Shown: in pieces, positions 26,145 through 37,377 of the stretch | Layout of the letters: every line of letters starts with the position of its first letter | Numbering within the stretch: position 1 is the stretch's first letter | Origin: Thermoguttaceae bacterium | GTDB lineage: Bacteria; Planctomycetota; Planctomycetia; Pirellulales; Thermoguttaceae | Assembly (NCBI GenBank): GCA_025062105.1 | Contig: JANXAQ010000319.1 | Coordinates: 1 to 47,674 of the forward strand | DNA length: 47,674 bases | Direction: 5' to 3' | The notes under the pieces: generated by a model | Seen by the model: only the letters and a program-made list of their open reading frames with translations | Told to the model about the DNA's origin: nothing | The model's database searches: none | Position numbers and translations under genes: made by a program

Positions 26145-27863
26145 TTATTCCTCCCGAATCGTCTCTCGGATCACCTCTTCGATGGTGGTGATGCCGGCAA
26201 AGACCTTTTCTAGACCTGAAACGCGTAATGGACGCATGCCTTGTTGCAAGGCTGCTTCCCGCAGTGTCTGAGTCGAACAGCCTTTATTGATCAGTTCTCG
26301 CAGAGCGTCGTTCAAGACCATCAATTCAAAAATTCCGGTGCGTCCTTTAAACCCAGTATGATTACAGGCTGGGCAGCCCCGGCCTCGGTAAAACTTTTTG
26401 CCTACCACGTCGTCAGGCGTAAGATCCAATTCGGCTAATGTTTCGGTGCTGGGCACAGTCAGTTCCCGGCATTCCGGGCAAATTTTTCGCACTAGCCGCT
26501 GCGCTAGCACCGCTTCCAAGGTGGCCGTGATCAAAAAGGGCGGGATACCCATATCCCGAAGCCGGGTTACCGTACTCGGAGCATCGTTGGTGTGCAGGGT
26601 GCTAAAGACTAGGTGGCCCGTGAGCGAGGCCTGCACCGCAATTTCTGCTGTCTCCAGGTCTCGGATTTCACCCACCAGAATAATATCCGGATCCTGACGC
26701 AGAATGGAGCGCAAACAGTGAGCAAAAGTATTCCCAATCGCCGGATCCACCGGAATCTGCACAATCCCGTCGATATCGTATTCGACGGGGTCTTCGGTGG
26801 TGATGATTTTATCTTCGATCGAGTTCAGTTCGTTTAAAGCTCCGTACAGGGTGGTTGTCTTTCCACAGCCGGTGGGGCCGGTAACCAACACAATGCCGTG
26901 CGGCTTATGGATGATTTCCCGAAATTGCTGCAATGTGGTCGGATCCATGCCGATCTGGTTCAGATCCAGCATCACGACCGACCGGTCCAAAATCCGCAGC
27001 ACGACGCTTTCGCCGAACATCGTCGGCAGCACACTTACCCGCACATCTACCGGGTGGCCGCCTACGCTTAGCCGGATGCGCCCGTCCTGCGGCAACCGCC
27101 GCTCGGCTATATCCAGGTTGGCCATCACCTTGATTCGGGTCGTAATAGCAAAGGCCAGATGCCGAGGCGGCGGCACCATCTCATATAACACCCCGTCGGA
27201 ACGGATGCGGATTTTAAATTCATTTTCGAACGGCTCAAAATGCACGTCGCTGGCCCGGTCCCGGATCGCCAACAAAAGCACCATGTTCAACAGTTTGCGC
27301 ACCGGGGCGCTATCGGCTAACGCCTCCACACTAGTAAGATCCAATGGTCCTTCTTTGTCCAGTTGGGCAGCGGCCTTCAGCAGTTCCGGATCACTCTCAA
27401 TCTCCGAAATAATTGATTCCATACTCTCTCCGCCCACCGAATAGTATTTGTCCAGGGCCTTGAGCACATCCCGTTCCGTCGCTACCACCGCCCGAATGTT
27501 ATAGCCCAAAAAGGTCCGCAGTTCGTCGATGATCGACAACTTCTGCGGATCACACATGGCTATGGTCAGTGTATCTTCCTCAAAATGGATCGGGATGACT
27601 CGGTATAGCTGGGCCATCGGCGGGGTGATCATCTTCAAGACTTCCGGCGGAATATTCATATCCGCCAGGCTCACCACCCGCATGTTCATCTGTTCGCCCA
27701 GCGCCTGGGCCAACTGCTCCTCATTGATCAGCCCCATGCTAATGGCGATCTGCCCCAACAGTTCTCCCGGCCGCTGCTGTTGTTCTTCCAACAGCATCTC
27801 CAATTGCTCTTCGCTGATAAAGCCTAAATCGACCAGGATCTGTCCAATCCGCCGAATCGCCAT
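26145..27863 (-). CDS. pilB: GspE/PilB-type assembly ATPase (second of two)
   Basis: A 572-residue secretion ATPase. An N-terminal MshEN-like region (1-140) with repeated QILVDLGFISEEQL-type segments, which in relatives can bind cyclic di-GMP, is followed by the hexameric motor. Walker A is GPTGCGKTT (329-337), the Asp box contains ITTEDPVEY, Walker B is ILVGEIRD (395-402) and the His box is STLHTNDAPS. The zinc tetracysteine is present as CPEC (462-465) and CPAC (~499-502). It should power pilin extraction from the membrane through the GspF/PilC protein. GGTGA about 8 nt before the ATG supports this start. The cluster carries a second, diverged GspE at 29647. Confidence 0.93.
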   Translation of the reverse strand: MAIRRIGQILVDLGFISEEQLEMLLEEQQQRPGELLGQIAISMGLINEEQLAQALGEQMNMRVVSLADMNIPPEVLKMITPPMAQLYRVIPIHFEEDTLTIAMCDPQKLSIIDELRTFLGYNIRAVVATERDVLKALDKYYSVGGESMESIISEIESDPELLKAAAQLDKEGPLDLTSVEALADSAPVRKLLNMVLLLAIRDRASDVHFEPFENEFKIRIRSDGVLYEMVPPPRHLAFAITTRIKVMANLDIAERRLPQDGRIRLSVGGHPVDVRVSVLPTMFGESVVLRILDRSVVMLDLNQIGMDPTTLQQFREIIHKPHGIVLVTGPTGCGKTTTLYGALNELNSIEDKIITTEDPVEYDIDGIVQIPVDPAIGNTFAHCLRSILRQDPDIILVGEIRDLETAEIAVQASLTGHLVFSTLHTNDAPSTVTRLRDMGIPPFLITATLEAVLAQRLVRKICPECRELTVPSTETLAELDLTPDDVVGKKFYRGRGCPACNHTGFKGRTGIFELMVLNDALRELINKGCSTQTLREAALQQGMRPLRVSGLEKVFAGITTIEEVIRETIREE

Positions 27864-27942
27864 CGCTTGTTCACCTAGTCCAGAAAAAACCTATTCATCC
27901 AAACACACACCTGCCTACCCCACACCTACGCCTTCCGCTCCA

Positions 27943-28179
27943 GGTAACATTTCAGCCAGGGGTTGCCTACTTTAGTTAATCCATTATCCCTAGCCCCACC
28001 CCTCCTTTTACCCTTACTTAGCCGAACGGCCAAACCTCCCTTATCCTCGCCAGCGCAAGCAAGGAACCCGTTTCTCACCACACCGGAGAAAAAATCTGGA
28101 TTCCCGCTTGTCTGACAATAACCCCATTAAAGAACTTTTCAGATTAAAGAAATACTCCCCATTTGGCGGAAATGTTACC
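27943..28179 (+). mobile_element. Family G element, copy 4 (clearest terminal repeats)
   Basis: 237 bp bounded by GGTAACATTTCAGCC (27943-27957) and GGCGGAAATGTTACC (28165-28179), inverted repeats matching at 14 of 15 positions. It fills nearly the whole gap between pilB and pilT. The interior is C-rich and non-coding. The right end lies 9 bp from the pilT stop codon. Confidence 0.75.
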
Positions 28180-28188
28180 CAATTTTGT

Positions 28189-29319
28189 TTACTCTTCCAA
28201 TTCTTCTTCCCGAATCCGCCGACGGGCTTCTTCTTCGTCTTCCAGGATGCCGCGTTCGGCTCGGGCGATCTTGGCGGCCAATTCCTCTGGCGAATTGGCC
28301 CGATACAGAATATCCCGCTTTTCCACTAGCCCGGCTTGCCAAAGCCGGAACATGTGGTCGTCCAGCAGTTGCATCCCCAACCGATGCCCTGTCTGAATGG
28401 CGGAGTTGATTCGGTAGGTCTTGTTCTCACGAATCAGGTTGGCTATGGCCGGAGTTACCACTAACATTTCATAGGCGGCAATTCGGCCGCCACCAATTTT
28501 CGGCAAAAGCGTCTGCGACAGCACCCCAATGATCGAGGTCGATAACTGAGTCCGGATTTGGGCCTGTTGGTTTGTGGGAAATACGTCAATAATCCGGTTG
28601 ATGGTGCCTTGGGCGCCAGTGGTATGCAAAGTGGCAAATACAATATGGCCGGTTTCCGCTGCCGTAATGGCCGCCTCGATCGTTTCCAAATCCCGCATCT
28701 CGCCTACCATGATGACGTCTGGGTCCTGACGCAGGCCCCGACGAATCGCCTCCGCAAAACTGGGCACATCCACCCCCAATTCCCGCTGGGTAATCGTACA
28801 CTTTTTGTGGGGATGATAAAACTCAATTGGGTCCTCAATGGTAATGATGTGATGGTCGCAGTGTTCATTCAGGTAGTCGATCATCGCAGCTAAGGTAGTC
28901 GTTTTGCCCGAACCGGTTGGGCCAGTTACTAAAATCAACCCCCTGGGCCGCATAATCAACTCTTTGAGGACCGGCGGAGTACCTAATTCTTCAAATGTCA
29001 TTAGCCGGTTCGGGATTAGCCGAAGTACCATCCCCACATGGCCCTTTTCTTTGAATACCGAGACCCGAAACCGAGCTATATCTCCGAAGGCAAACCCAAA
29101 ATCAGCCCCCCCTACCTCTTGCAGTTCTTGCTGACAGCGCTCGGGGGTAATACTTTTCATCAAAGCGACCGTGTCTTCCGGCTCCAGGACCTTGGTCTCC
29201 AGCCGGACCAATCGCCCGTCGATCCGCAGCACCGGCGGTTGACCTACCGCAATATGCAGATCACTGGCTTTGCGATTGACGACCGTTTGTAATAGTTTGT
29301 CAATCAGGATGGTACCCAT
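28189..29319 (-). CDS. pilT: PilT-type retraction ATPase
   Basis: A 376-residue member of the PilT branch, of typical length. Walker A is GPTGSGKTT (133-141) and Walker B is IMVGEMRD (203-210). The PilT-typical AIRxxLR motif is AIRRGLR (191-197), and the C-terminal GMQLLDDH segment matches the PilT hallmark. There is no tetracysteine, in contrast to GspE/PilB. PilT depolymerises type IV pili. Its presence between two GspE-type genes suggests the assembled fibre is dynamic, more like a pilus than a classical type II secretion pseudopilus. The start lacks a close ribosome site; GGAGG lies about 13 nt upstream. Confidence 0.92.
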   Translation of the reverse strand: MGTILIDKLLQTVVNRKASDLHIAVGQPPVLRIDGRLVRLETKVLEPEDTVALMKSITPERCQQELQEVGGADFGFAFGDIARFRVSVFKEKGHVGMVLRLIPNRLMTFEELGTPPVLKELIMRPRGLILVTGPTGSGKTTTLAAMIDYLNEHCDHHIITIEDPIEFYHPHKKCTITQRELGVDVPSFAEAIRRGLRQDPDVIMVGEMRDLETIEAAITAAETGHIVFATLHTTGAQGTINRIIDVFPTNQQAQIRTQLSTSIIGVLSQTLLPKIGGGRIAAYEMLVVTPAIANLIRENKTYRINSAIQTGHRLGMQLLDDHMFRLWQAGLVEKRDILYRANSPEELAAKIARAERGILEDEEEARRRIREEELEE

Positions 29320-29604
29320 ATGCCGCTATTTTCCTCCCGTCCAAAAGGGTTACGGTTGGTGCTCCATAGACAGTGCATCTGCGGTTCTATGTTACTGGCC
29401 TGGACGGAGTTCCGGTAGTCAGGCACCCAAGAGAAGCCGAAACCTTCTGCTTATCTCGAAAAGAAACCATAACCCTTTCCGATCGAGGCCTCCTTGTCTG
29501 GGGGTATGTGAAAAGAGGGAAATCGCCCCTATTTCATTATTGGCTTAGGAAAAGGTGTATTCACAATGCAGAGGGAATCGGAAGCTGGAATAGGCTTTTC
29601 TTCC

Positions 29605-29631
29605 CCCCACAAGAGGGGATTTTCTGTGGGG
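29605..29631 (-). other. Hairpin in the gap between two ATPase genes
   Basis: CCCCACA (29605-29611) pairs with TGTGGGG (29625-29631), giving a 7-bp GC-rich stem with a 13-base loop, 16 bp beyond the stop of the first ATPase gene. It could be an attenuating or processing structure within the operon. Otherwise the 327-bp gap 29320-29646 shows nothing, including no member of families A-G. Confidence 0.35.
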
Positions 29632-29646
29632 CCTCTAGGGTCCCAA

Positions 29647-31365
<1,719 letters not shown>

Positions 31366-31592
31366 AGCAACCTCCCTAAAACCTGGACCCGGATCAAAGA
31401 ATCGTGGCCAATCTCAATGGGAAAAGATAAGCAACTCGCCTCTAGAGCAACTCCCAGCGTCCTATCCTTATTCGGCTTACTCCGCTGCAAATCCCTCCTC
31501 TCTAATTCTCACACTAACCCCCCAATTTGTCTCTGTCAATTCTCTCCTCTTTAGAGTTTTCTCTGTCTTAGAGTTTTATTTCTGCTGTTTAG

Positions 31593-31715
31593 CTTGACTT
31601 TTGCCATTTTTCCTAACTCCTTGTGCCATCAAAACCTAGTGTCTTCAAAACGTATGGAGTACCCGTCATCTGTACATGCAATTTTCTAACCCTCATGTCC
31701 CCAAAAACTTAGAGC
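31593..31715 (+). mobile_element. Family A element, degenerate copy 6
   Basis: Only the left end, CTTGACTTTTGCCATTTTTC followed by CTAACTCC, is well conserved. The rest has drifted, with TCTAACC and CTTAGAG remnants. It is preceded by TTTAG, the usual target type. Confidence 0.5.
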
Positions 31716-31722
31716 GTACAAG

Positions 31723-31872
31723 CTCTTGACGTTTGTTATCTTTCCTAACTTGTTTTGCCCCTGAGGGTTACGACAAACCATCCTTTTGTCCACACAGTTC
31801 TCTAAGCCCAATAATTGCAAGGAGTTAGAACTTTCCCATTTCTCCAGAAAAGCAAAATTGACAAAAGTCGAG
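31723..31872 (+). mobile_element. Family A element, copy 7
   Basis: About 150 bp from CTCTTGACGTTTGTTATC to AATTGACAAAAGTCGAG. The interior has GGGTTACGACAAACC, TTTTGTCCACACAGTTC and the dyad CTAAGCCCAATAATTGC..GGAGTTAG. The left end is worn and the right end is well conserved. Confidence 0.7.
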
Positions 31873-31981
31873 ACACTACTTGGTGCCGGCTTAAAATCGG
31901 AGTTAAAGTTTTCTCGAATCTTCTCTCCCCAGATCCTTCAAACTTTTTGGCAGGAATCCATCTGTCATTTAGAGAGCGAAA

Positions 31982-32092
31982 GGCTCTGTTAAAACCGTTT
32001 CCGGTCAGAAGCCTAAACCCACCCAAACGGAAGCAAAACCGACTCGCATGGGCAAAACTTCCCCAGACTCCGGACAACCTTTCAACAGAGCC
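31982..32092 (-). mobile_element. Family C element, copy 3
   Basis: 111 bp from GGCTCTGTTAAAACC to TTTCAACAGAGCC, in the opposite orientation to copies 1 and 2 but the same length as copy 2. The interior contains CGGTCAGAAGCCTAAACC and CCCCAGACTCCGGACAACC. The 9-bp flanks agree at 6 of 9 positions. A family G element starts 5 bp after it. Confidence 0.85.
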
Positions 32093-32096
32093 ACAC

Positions 32097-32270
32097 CGGA
32101 ACACTTCTGCCGAAGGAACTGGGCTTATCTGTCCTCAGCCGCCAAAAGGTAGAGGGAGGGGAAACGTGACCATGGGCCGGCTTTTTGCCCCTCTGCTGGC
32201 ATTGCCTTCGGCAATGCCAGTGTTTCGCACGGTGGGAGAATCAGTTTGAGCACTTGGCTGAAGTGTTATC
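32097..32270 (+). mobile_element. Family G element, copy 5, with 10-bp stem hairpin
   Basis: About 174 bp between CGGAACACTTCTGCC and GGCTGAAGTGTTATC, which are inverted repeats. It contains a perfect palindrome, CTGGCATTGC-CTTCG-GCAATGCCAG at 32196-32220, with the same CTTCG loop as copy 1. The sequence from 32271 to 32441 shows no feature I recognise. Confidence 0.65.
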
Positions 32271-32441
32271 AAAATAAATAAGAGCATGGGGTGGGCCCTA
32301 GTTGTCTGGAAGCTCTGAGCTTCCTCTCCCCAGACGAATGTTCCGCCGAACAGCCTCTATGGAGGCAGGGGCGGGAACTGCCTGGCTCTGGGTTTTGGAA
32401 AAGGACCAGACGCCCCATAAGGAAACCAGTGATAAAATAAG

Positions 32442-32639
32442 GGGACCTCGGCGTGATTATGAACATATGATGAATTAACTTTATGCATGTTTGATTTGAT
32501 AGGAATTAGCCCCCTTCGTTCAAAAACCTCCTATATGTAGGTTGCTAGCAGTGCTCGCAGCCCTATATATTGGCTCAGAAGCGGATGGAATCCAACTTCA
32601 TGGTATAAAAAATCTTCCTCCAATTATGGAGAGGTTCCT
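32442..32639 (-). mobile_element. Family B element, copy 7
   Basis: About 198 bp from GGGACCTCGGCGTGATTATG to ATGGAGAGGTTCC. The centre has CCTATATGTAGGTTGCTAGC and CCTATATATTGGC, then GGTATAAAAAATCTTCC. TAA occurs just before the GG-rich start and immediately after the end, a possible 3-bp TNA duplication. It lies 141 bp upstream of the next gene and could supply promoter-like AT-rich sequence. Confidence 0.75.
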
Positions 32640-32780
32640 AAACTATTTCGGAGGGTTCCTTGGGCATGAATCAACGCGGAGGCCCTTTTGTCATTACCTG
32701 AAGGGAGGGATTTGTCTGTGAAGGTGCAGGTAAACCACGGAGCAATTGCCTCCTGAACTATTGCCAATGGAGGAAACCAG

Positions 32781-35700
32781 ATGAGTAGCAGAAGTTTGGC
32801 AGTGGCGCTGGTAAGCTGGGGCATCCTAATAGTGCCCACCCAACAGGGGGTAGGAGCCGAAAAAGTGGGGGAATCCGGCAGCACCTCTCCTCGGTCCTCC
32901 TTGTCCGCAAAACCCGAATCCACTGCGGGCTTGACGCCAGGGTTTGCAGTGGCTTGGTTCGACGATTTTTATCTCCACCAGTCTTGGCCGGAGGAAAAAG
33001 ATCTGCTAGCGATACTTGCGCCGGTAGCAGGGCAGGAAGCCCGCATCGAACAGGCCCATTGGCATGAGCAACGTTCGTGCCGCCTGGTAGGCCTATGGCG
33101 GCTGCAGACTCCCTGGCAGCCAGGTACCGCCCTTCGGCTGTGGTTGGTGGAAAGGGAGCATGGTTCGATTCAGATTCATTTTTGGGCCGGGCAGAAAGGT
33201 GCTACTTTTCGATATTATCCTGATTTCCACCAGAGCTGGGTGGCTTTTATGACTCAGAGAACCGGCAACCAGCCCCAGCCAGAAATGTTGGCATTTTGCG
33301 CCACGGACCAAGGTCGATACCGGCGAACTGGTTTGGGCAGCGTGGCCATTTACTGGCATGGAGGGCGATTGAGCCTGGTGCGAGGCGATGTACCGCTGGT
33401 GAGTCTGCCGTTTGCTGAGCAGCCCCAGGAGGTGTATCTGCAGGGGCGAGCCGTGGTCCGGGGCATTTGTATGTTTCCGGCGGCAGACGGTCCACCCAAA
33501 GACAGCTGGGCTGCTGGCCGCTGGCAAGCCGATGCCGGCCTCCTGATAGATCTGCCTCGATTGGCTTGGCAGACCGGCCCGCAGGAAAAGGCCCGTTTCC
33601 GCGCCTTTCCAGACGGCAGCGTGGAATGGTCGGCCGATGCCCGCAGTGGCGATGTGCAGGCGATGGCTCCGATAGTACCGGCCGGCATATACCAATGGAC
33701 TTTTCAGGTCGACGAACCTCAGCCAGGCACAGGCATCCTGTGGGCCAATGCCCGGGGGGAAGTCCAGGCCCGATTGAGTTTCTTCCGGGACCGAGCTACT
33801 GGGCGAACTACCTTTGGCCTAGTGCCGGGCTGGCACCGGGAAGTGGATCGCCAGTATGAGCAACGTCGGCCTACGCCGTGGATTGATTCGGGTCGATGGT
33901 TTCGGCTAGTGCATGGGGCCGGGGTAGTCAAATTGTTTACCAGTCCCGACGGCCAGGTCTGGTCCCAGACAGAACCGGAAGAAGTACGCATCAGCGAACC
34001 GTTGACCCAGATTGGGCTTTTTTGCTGGGATGGCCAGCAGGCTCGCCGTATTCGTCTGCGAAACCTTTCTGTGGAGCGGTTAGAGGTTTTGGAATCGTTT
34101 GTACAGGAGGAAGTTCGGCAAAAAGTAACCGAACTGCTTCAGAAGATGGATCCCAATGCTGCCGAGGCCCCTTGGAAGGCTTCCAATCTGCAGGAGTGGG
34201 ACAAACGGCTGGAGGCCTGCCGACCACCTGCTGTGCTGCCGGAGGAATGGCGGCGCGCGTGGATGGTGTACATATTAACTGTAGGGCCCATTCCCGGCTG
34301 GGGTCCCCAAATGCTATACCAACTGGCCCGAGAACTGGTGGATCAAGCTAACCAAGTAGATTCGGGTCTTCGGCTTCTGGAGCAACTGGGCTTATTGTTT
34401 CCTGCGGCCAGTGATTGGCAAGCTGCGGAGCAGTGGGCTAGTTGTTACGAGCGGCTGGCTCGAAAGGCCGAAGACCTACAAATGAGTGGGGCCTATCCGG
34501 TCTTCTGGCGGAGTTTTGTTTTGGCGCCGTTTTGGCCCCAGCGGGATTGGCCGCCGGTCTTAGAACGGCTTATCTGGTACGAATTGGTACGGGGGATGAG
34601 CGAAGAGAGGCTGACAGAGGTCGCCGCTTTGTGCCGGCGGTTACGATTTCGTGCCCGGCCGGAGATCCTTTTGCGGCGGGAGGTGCCATGGAAGCCGCAG
34701 ACGGAACATTTGATCCGTATAGCTGAGGATTTTTGCGCCCGGCGTCGGCTGCCAGTAGTGCCGGATCGCCCTCTACCGGAGCAGAGCGACTATCGCCCCC
34801 TACTTTTGGAACAATGGGCTCGCGAAGCCTACAATGTGAGGGGCGAATGGGAAGCTGCCCTGGCAAACGGCCAGTTTCGGGAAGCCTGTCTGGTACTGCA
34901 AGGGGTGAGCCGGGCTGCTTTGGAAGGCTTACTACCTGATAGCCAGGACCCTCAGCTTTTGACATCTCTGGCGGCGCTGGCGGCTCGAACAGTGGAACAA
35001 AGCCCGGCATTAGGCCGACTGATGGAGGAGGAGTTTGGGGGCCGAGGTCGGCTTCGGCTTCAGCAAGCTATCCAGGCGGCAGATCCGGATGGGGTAGAGA
35101 TGATCACCATTCAATTTCCGGGCACTAAGGCTGCCTTGGAAGCTCGCCGCTGGCTGGGCGATCGGGCGTTGGCCGCCGGACGATTCGCTCAGGCCGCCGG
35201 CCACTATCGTCAAGCCCTTCTGCAGGCCGAACCCAAACAAAAAGAGGAGTTGCAGGCCCGATTGCAACTTGCTCTAGCCCTCCAAGGGAAAAGACCTTCG
35301 GATAGCCCAGTCTCCAGCCTGCTGCTGGACGGACAACCGGGGCAGGCGGCAGTTGCAGCCATCTCGGTGCAGAACTTTCCCCAACTTCTAGAAGATTTGG
35401 TTCGGATTCGGTCGGTGGTCCAGGGCTGGACTAGCTCAGCCGACCAAATGCGCTGCCCCCCGCCTCCCACCTTAGCCAAACAAAACCACGCCACTTCTCC
35501 TGTTTCAGAAAGTGGCCGGTTGCCGGTTCGTCAAGTGCTGGTGGCCGAAGGCGGTAGCAAAAAGCCGGATTTCGTCTCCGCCACCGAACTGGATTGGGCT
35601 GGTCGGGAAACAACGGCCCTGCTAAGCGAGCCACTGATGGTGATCACCAGCCGATGTGAACATTTGGCTTTTGACCTTATAGCCGGCCGGATCCAGTGGC

Positions 35701-36740
35701 GGCACTGGCGACACCTGCCATCGGCGGCCCGGCCTTGGCCCCTCCTGGCAACGCCACCGATGATGGTCAAAGAGCTGGTCCTGATCCGTCGAGCCATCGA
35801 CGGCATCCATGAACTGGCTGCCTTGGAACGGACCAGCGGCCGACTCCTTTGGAGCACCACCGGCGACGACTACATCGCCAGCGACGCCCTCTGGGCCGAT
35901 CAGGCTGTCTGGGCCTTTACGGTGCGGGCTATCGAAGGACAGAAAAACATCTTGAGCCTTTTGCGTCTAGACCCAGCCACCGGGAGGATCCAACGGCGGT
36001 TTACCCTGTTGGAATTTCGCAGTCTGCAGGAACCGGCTGTCTGGTGTCAGGCGGCCCTCCAGGATGACCGCATCGTGGCTACCGCAGCAGGGGTAGTCTT
36101 TTGTTGCGATTTGGGGGGTCGGCTGGCTTGGGTACGACGCCAGACCTGGCTGACGGCCCCCGGCCGAGGAATGTATGAGGCCCGACTCTGGCTCCTCCAA
36201 AAACATTCTCCGCCGATCATACAGGAGCGATGGCTCTATGCAACTCAACCAGGCGTCTGGAACGTCGAAGCCATTGATCTGGGCACCGGCCGCCTCCGGT
36301 GGCGGACCAATTTGAGTGAACTGGTCAGCCTGGTTGGTTTGCTCCAGGGAAAACTTATCGTGCAGACCATCGAGGGGCTAGTGGCCTTGGAGGCGGAGAG
36401 CGGCCGAGTACTCTGGCGGCACGATACACCCGCTCGTCAAGAGGGGCTCCTTTGCGGCCCGCCCGGCGGACTGCTGTATGCGAAAGTAATATCAGCCGAT
36501 CCAAATCCACAGCAGCCGAAAGTCTGTCTGGTTTGGCTCGATCCAGACCGAGGCGTCCCCCTGGGAGAATATTCGGTACAACTGCCTGCCGAAGCCAGAC
36601 CGGTTGTTGGTCCTTTGCTAAGCGACGGTCAACGTCTTTGGCTTTTCTACGGCAAGGCCGATGACTCTGCGACCCGCACTGTCTTTGAAGTGCTACTGTC
36701 CCCCACCGAAACGGCTCCGAAGGAAACCAAAAGGCTCTAA
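32781..36740 (+). CDS. Large secreted PQQ-type beta-propeller protein
   Basis: This 1319-residue protein starts with a signal peptide ending near VGA (residue 26). Residues ~50-460 form a beta-rich region that includes a concanavalin/laminin-like segment (WFRLVHGAGVVKLFTSPDGQ, IRLRNLSVERLE) similar in style to the planctomycete DUF1583 type, though I am not certain. Residues ~460-870 are helical and probably TPR-like. Residues ~960-1300 contain PQQ/pyrrolo-quinoline-type repeats with the xLDxxTGRxxWR pattern, for example LERTSGRLLW, LDPATGRIQR, IDLGTGRLRWR and LEAESGRVLWR. Such propellers in planctomycetes act as scaffolds or binding modules, often without bound PQQ. GGAGGAAACCAG precedes the ATG. 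It is convergent with the ABC permease gene, and no functional partner is evident. Confidence 0.7.
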   Translation: MSSRSLAVALVSWGILIVPTQQGVGAEKVGESGSTSPRSSLSAKPESTAGLTPGFAVAWFDDFYLHQSWPEEKDLLAILAPVAGQEARIEQAHWHEQRSCRLVGLWRLQTPWQPGTALRLWLVEREHGSIQIHFWAGQKGATFRYYPDFHQSWVAFMTQRTGNQPQPEMLAFCATDQGRYRRTGLGSVAIYWHGGRLSLVRGDVPLVSLPFAEQPQEVYLQGRAVVRGICMFPAADGPPKDSWAAGRWQADAGLLIDLPRLAWQTGPQEKARFRAFPDGSVEWSADARSGDVQAMAPIVPAGIYQWTFQVDEPQPGTGILWANARGEVQARLSFFRDRATGRTTFGLVPGWHREVDRQYEQRRPTPWIDSGRWFRLVHGAGVVKLFTSPDGQVWSQTEPEEVRISEPLTQIGLFCWDGQQARRIRLRNLSVERLEVLESFVQEEVRQKVTELLQKMDPNAAEAPWKASNLQEWDKRLEACRPPAVLPEEWRRAWMVYILTVGPIPGWGPQMLYQLARELVDQANQVDSGLRLLEQLGLLFPAASDWQAAEQWASCYERLARKAEDLQMSGAYPVFWRSFVLAPFWPQRDWPPVLERLIWYELVRGMSEERLTEVAALCRRLRFRARPEILLRREVPWKPQTEHLIRIAEDFCARRRLPVVPDRPLPEQSDYRPLLLEQWAREAYNVRGEWEAALANGQFREACLVLQGVSRAALEGLLPDSQDPQLLTSLAALAARTVEQSPALGRLMEEEFGGRGRLRLQQAIQAADPDGVEMITIQFPGTKAALEARRWLGDRALAAGRFAQAAGHYRQALLQAEPKQKEELQARLQLALALQGKRPSDSPVSSLLLDGQPGQAAVAAISVQNFPQLLEDLVRIRSVVQGWTSSADQMRCPPPPTLAKQNHATSPVSESGRLPVRQVLVAEGGSKKPDFVSATELDWAGRETTALLSEPLMVITSRCEHLAFDLIAGRIQWRHWRHLPSAARPWPLLATPPMMVKELVLIRRAIDGIHELAALERTSGRLLWSTTGDDYIASDALWADQAVWAFTVRAIEGQKNILSLLRLDPATGRIQRRFTLLEFRSLQEPAVWCQAALQDDRIVATAAGVVFCCDLGGRLAWVRRQTWLTAPGRGMYEARLWLLQKHSPPIIQERWLYATQPGVWNVEAIDLGTGRLRWRTNLSELVSLVGLLQGKLIVQTIEGLVALEAESGRVLWRHDTPARQEGLLCGPPGGLLYAKVISADPNPQQPKVCLVWLDPDRGVPLGEYSVQLPAEARPVVGPLLSDGQRLWLFYGKADDSATRTVFEVLLSPTETAPKETKRL

Positions 36741-36827
36741 CCATCTCTAACCAAAGAAACATCTCCATGTTTTTGGGCTCGACGTTTGCCATTCCCCCAG
36801 GGAGGCAGCCATTTAATCTCCCTGAAA

Positions 36828-36976
36828 GGCTGTCTGAAAAAAAGCATTTTAGCCTAGAAGGTAGGGAGAGTCCTTTGCTTCGATGGGAATGGAACCCTTA
36901 TTTTTAGCGCTGGTGAAAGGCAATTCCCTAAGCGATGTCCTGGCAAACGGCTGTATGCCTTAATTTTCAGACAGCC
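36828..36976 (+). mobile_element. Family F inverted-repeat element, copy 1
   Basis: 149 bp bounded by GGCTGTCTGAAAAAAAGC and TTTTCAGACAGCC, inverted repeats over at least 13 bp. The flanks CTGAA (left) and CTGAG (right) match at 4 of 5, again the CTNAG-like target seen for family A. A family A copy starts right after it. A short fragment resembling a family A end (CTCGACGTTTGCCATTCCC) lies at 36778-36796. Confidence 0.75.
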
Positions 36977-36982
36977 TCTGAG

Positions 36983-37130
36983 CTCGACTTTTGCCATTTT
37001 TCCTAACTCCCTGTGTTTCCAGGAGTTAGAGCGAAGGGGCCCTTTGTTCATCCAATTTCCTAACTCCAATATTCATAAGGAGTTAGAAGATTCCTCTTCC
37101 GGGCGGAAGCCAAAATTGGCAAAAGTCGAG
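36983..37130 (+). mobile_element. Family A element, copy 8
   Basis: 148 bp from CTCGACTTTTGCCATTTTTC to AAATTGGCAAAAGTCGAG, with the dyad CTAACTCC..ATTCATAAGGAGTTAG. Left flank CTGAG, right flank ATGAG (4 of 5). The right flank ATGAGAGTA is the same as that after the next copy, which suggests the neighbouring copies arose by tandem duplication. Confidence 0.85.
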
Positions 37131-37142
37131 ATGAGAGTAATT

Positions 37143-37283
37143 CGGCTTTCACCATTTTCCCTAACTTGTTTCGTACCCTGGGGTTACCACGAACCTACTT
37201 TTTGTGTACACAATTTCCTAAGGCGAATCCGGGAGTTAGAACTTTCCTATTTCGGCAGAAGAGCAAAAATGGCAAAAGTCGAG
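37143..37283 (+). mobile_element. Family A element, copy 9
   Basis: 141 bp. The left end is degenerate (CGGCTTTCACCATTTTCCC) and the right end is intact (AAAATGGCAAAAGTCGAG). The interior matches copy 8, with GGGGTTACCACGAACC and TGTACACAATTTCCTAAG. It is followed by ATGAGAGTA, as copy 8 is. Confidence 0.75.
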
Positions 37284-37339
37284 ATGAGAGTATTAGGGTT
37301 GGGGGGTTGATGAACAAAGAATCCTCAAAGCCGAACTAC

Positions 37340-37377
37340 CTGACATAAAGGAAGTTACAGAAATGGCAAAAGTTAAG
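37340..37377 (-). mobile_element. Family A element, right-end fragment (copy 10)
   Basis: GGAAGTTACAGAAATGGCAA followed by AAGTTAAG matches the family A end. The CTAAA that would be its target flank (37378-37382) contains the TAG stop codon of the ABC permease gene on the minus strand, so the insertion lies exactly at the end of that gene. Confidence 0.6.

Noticed and set aside
36778..36796. Possible additional family A end
   Set aside because: Only about 18 bases match and no second end is visible, so it was noted in the family F entry and not listed separately.
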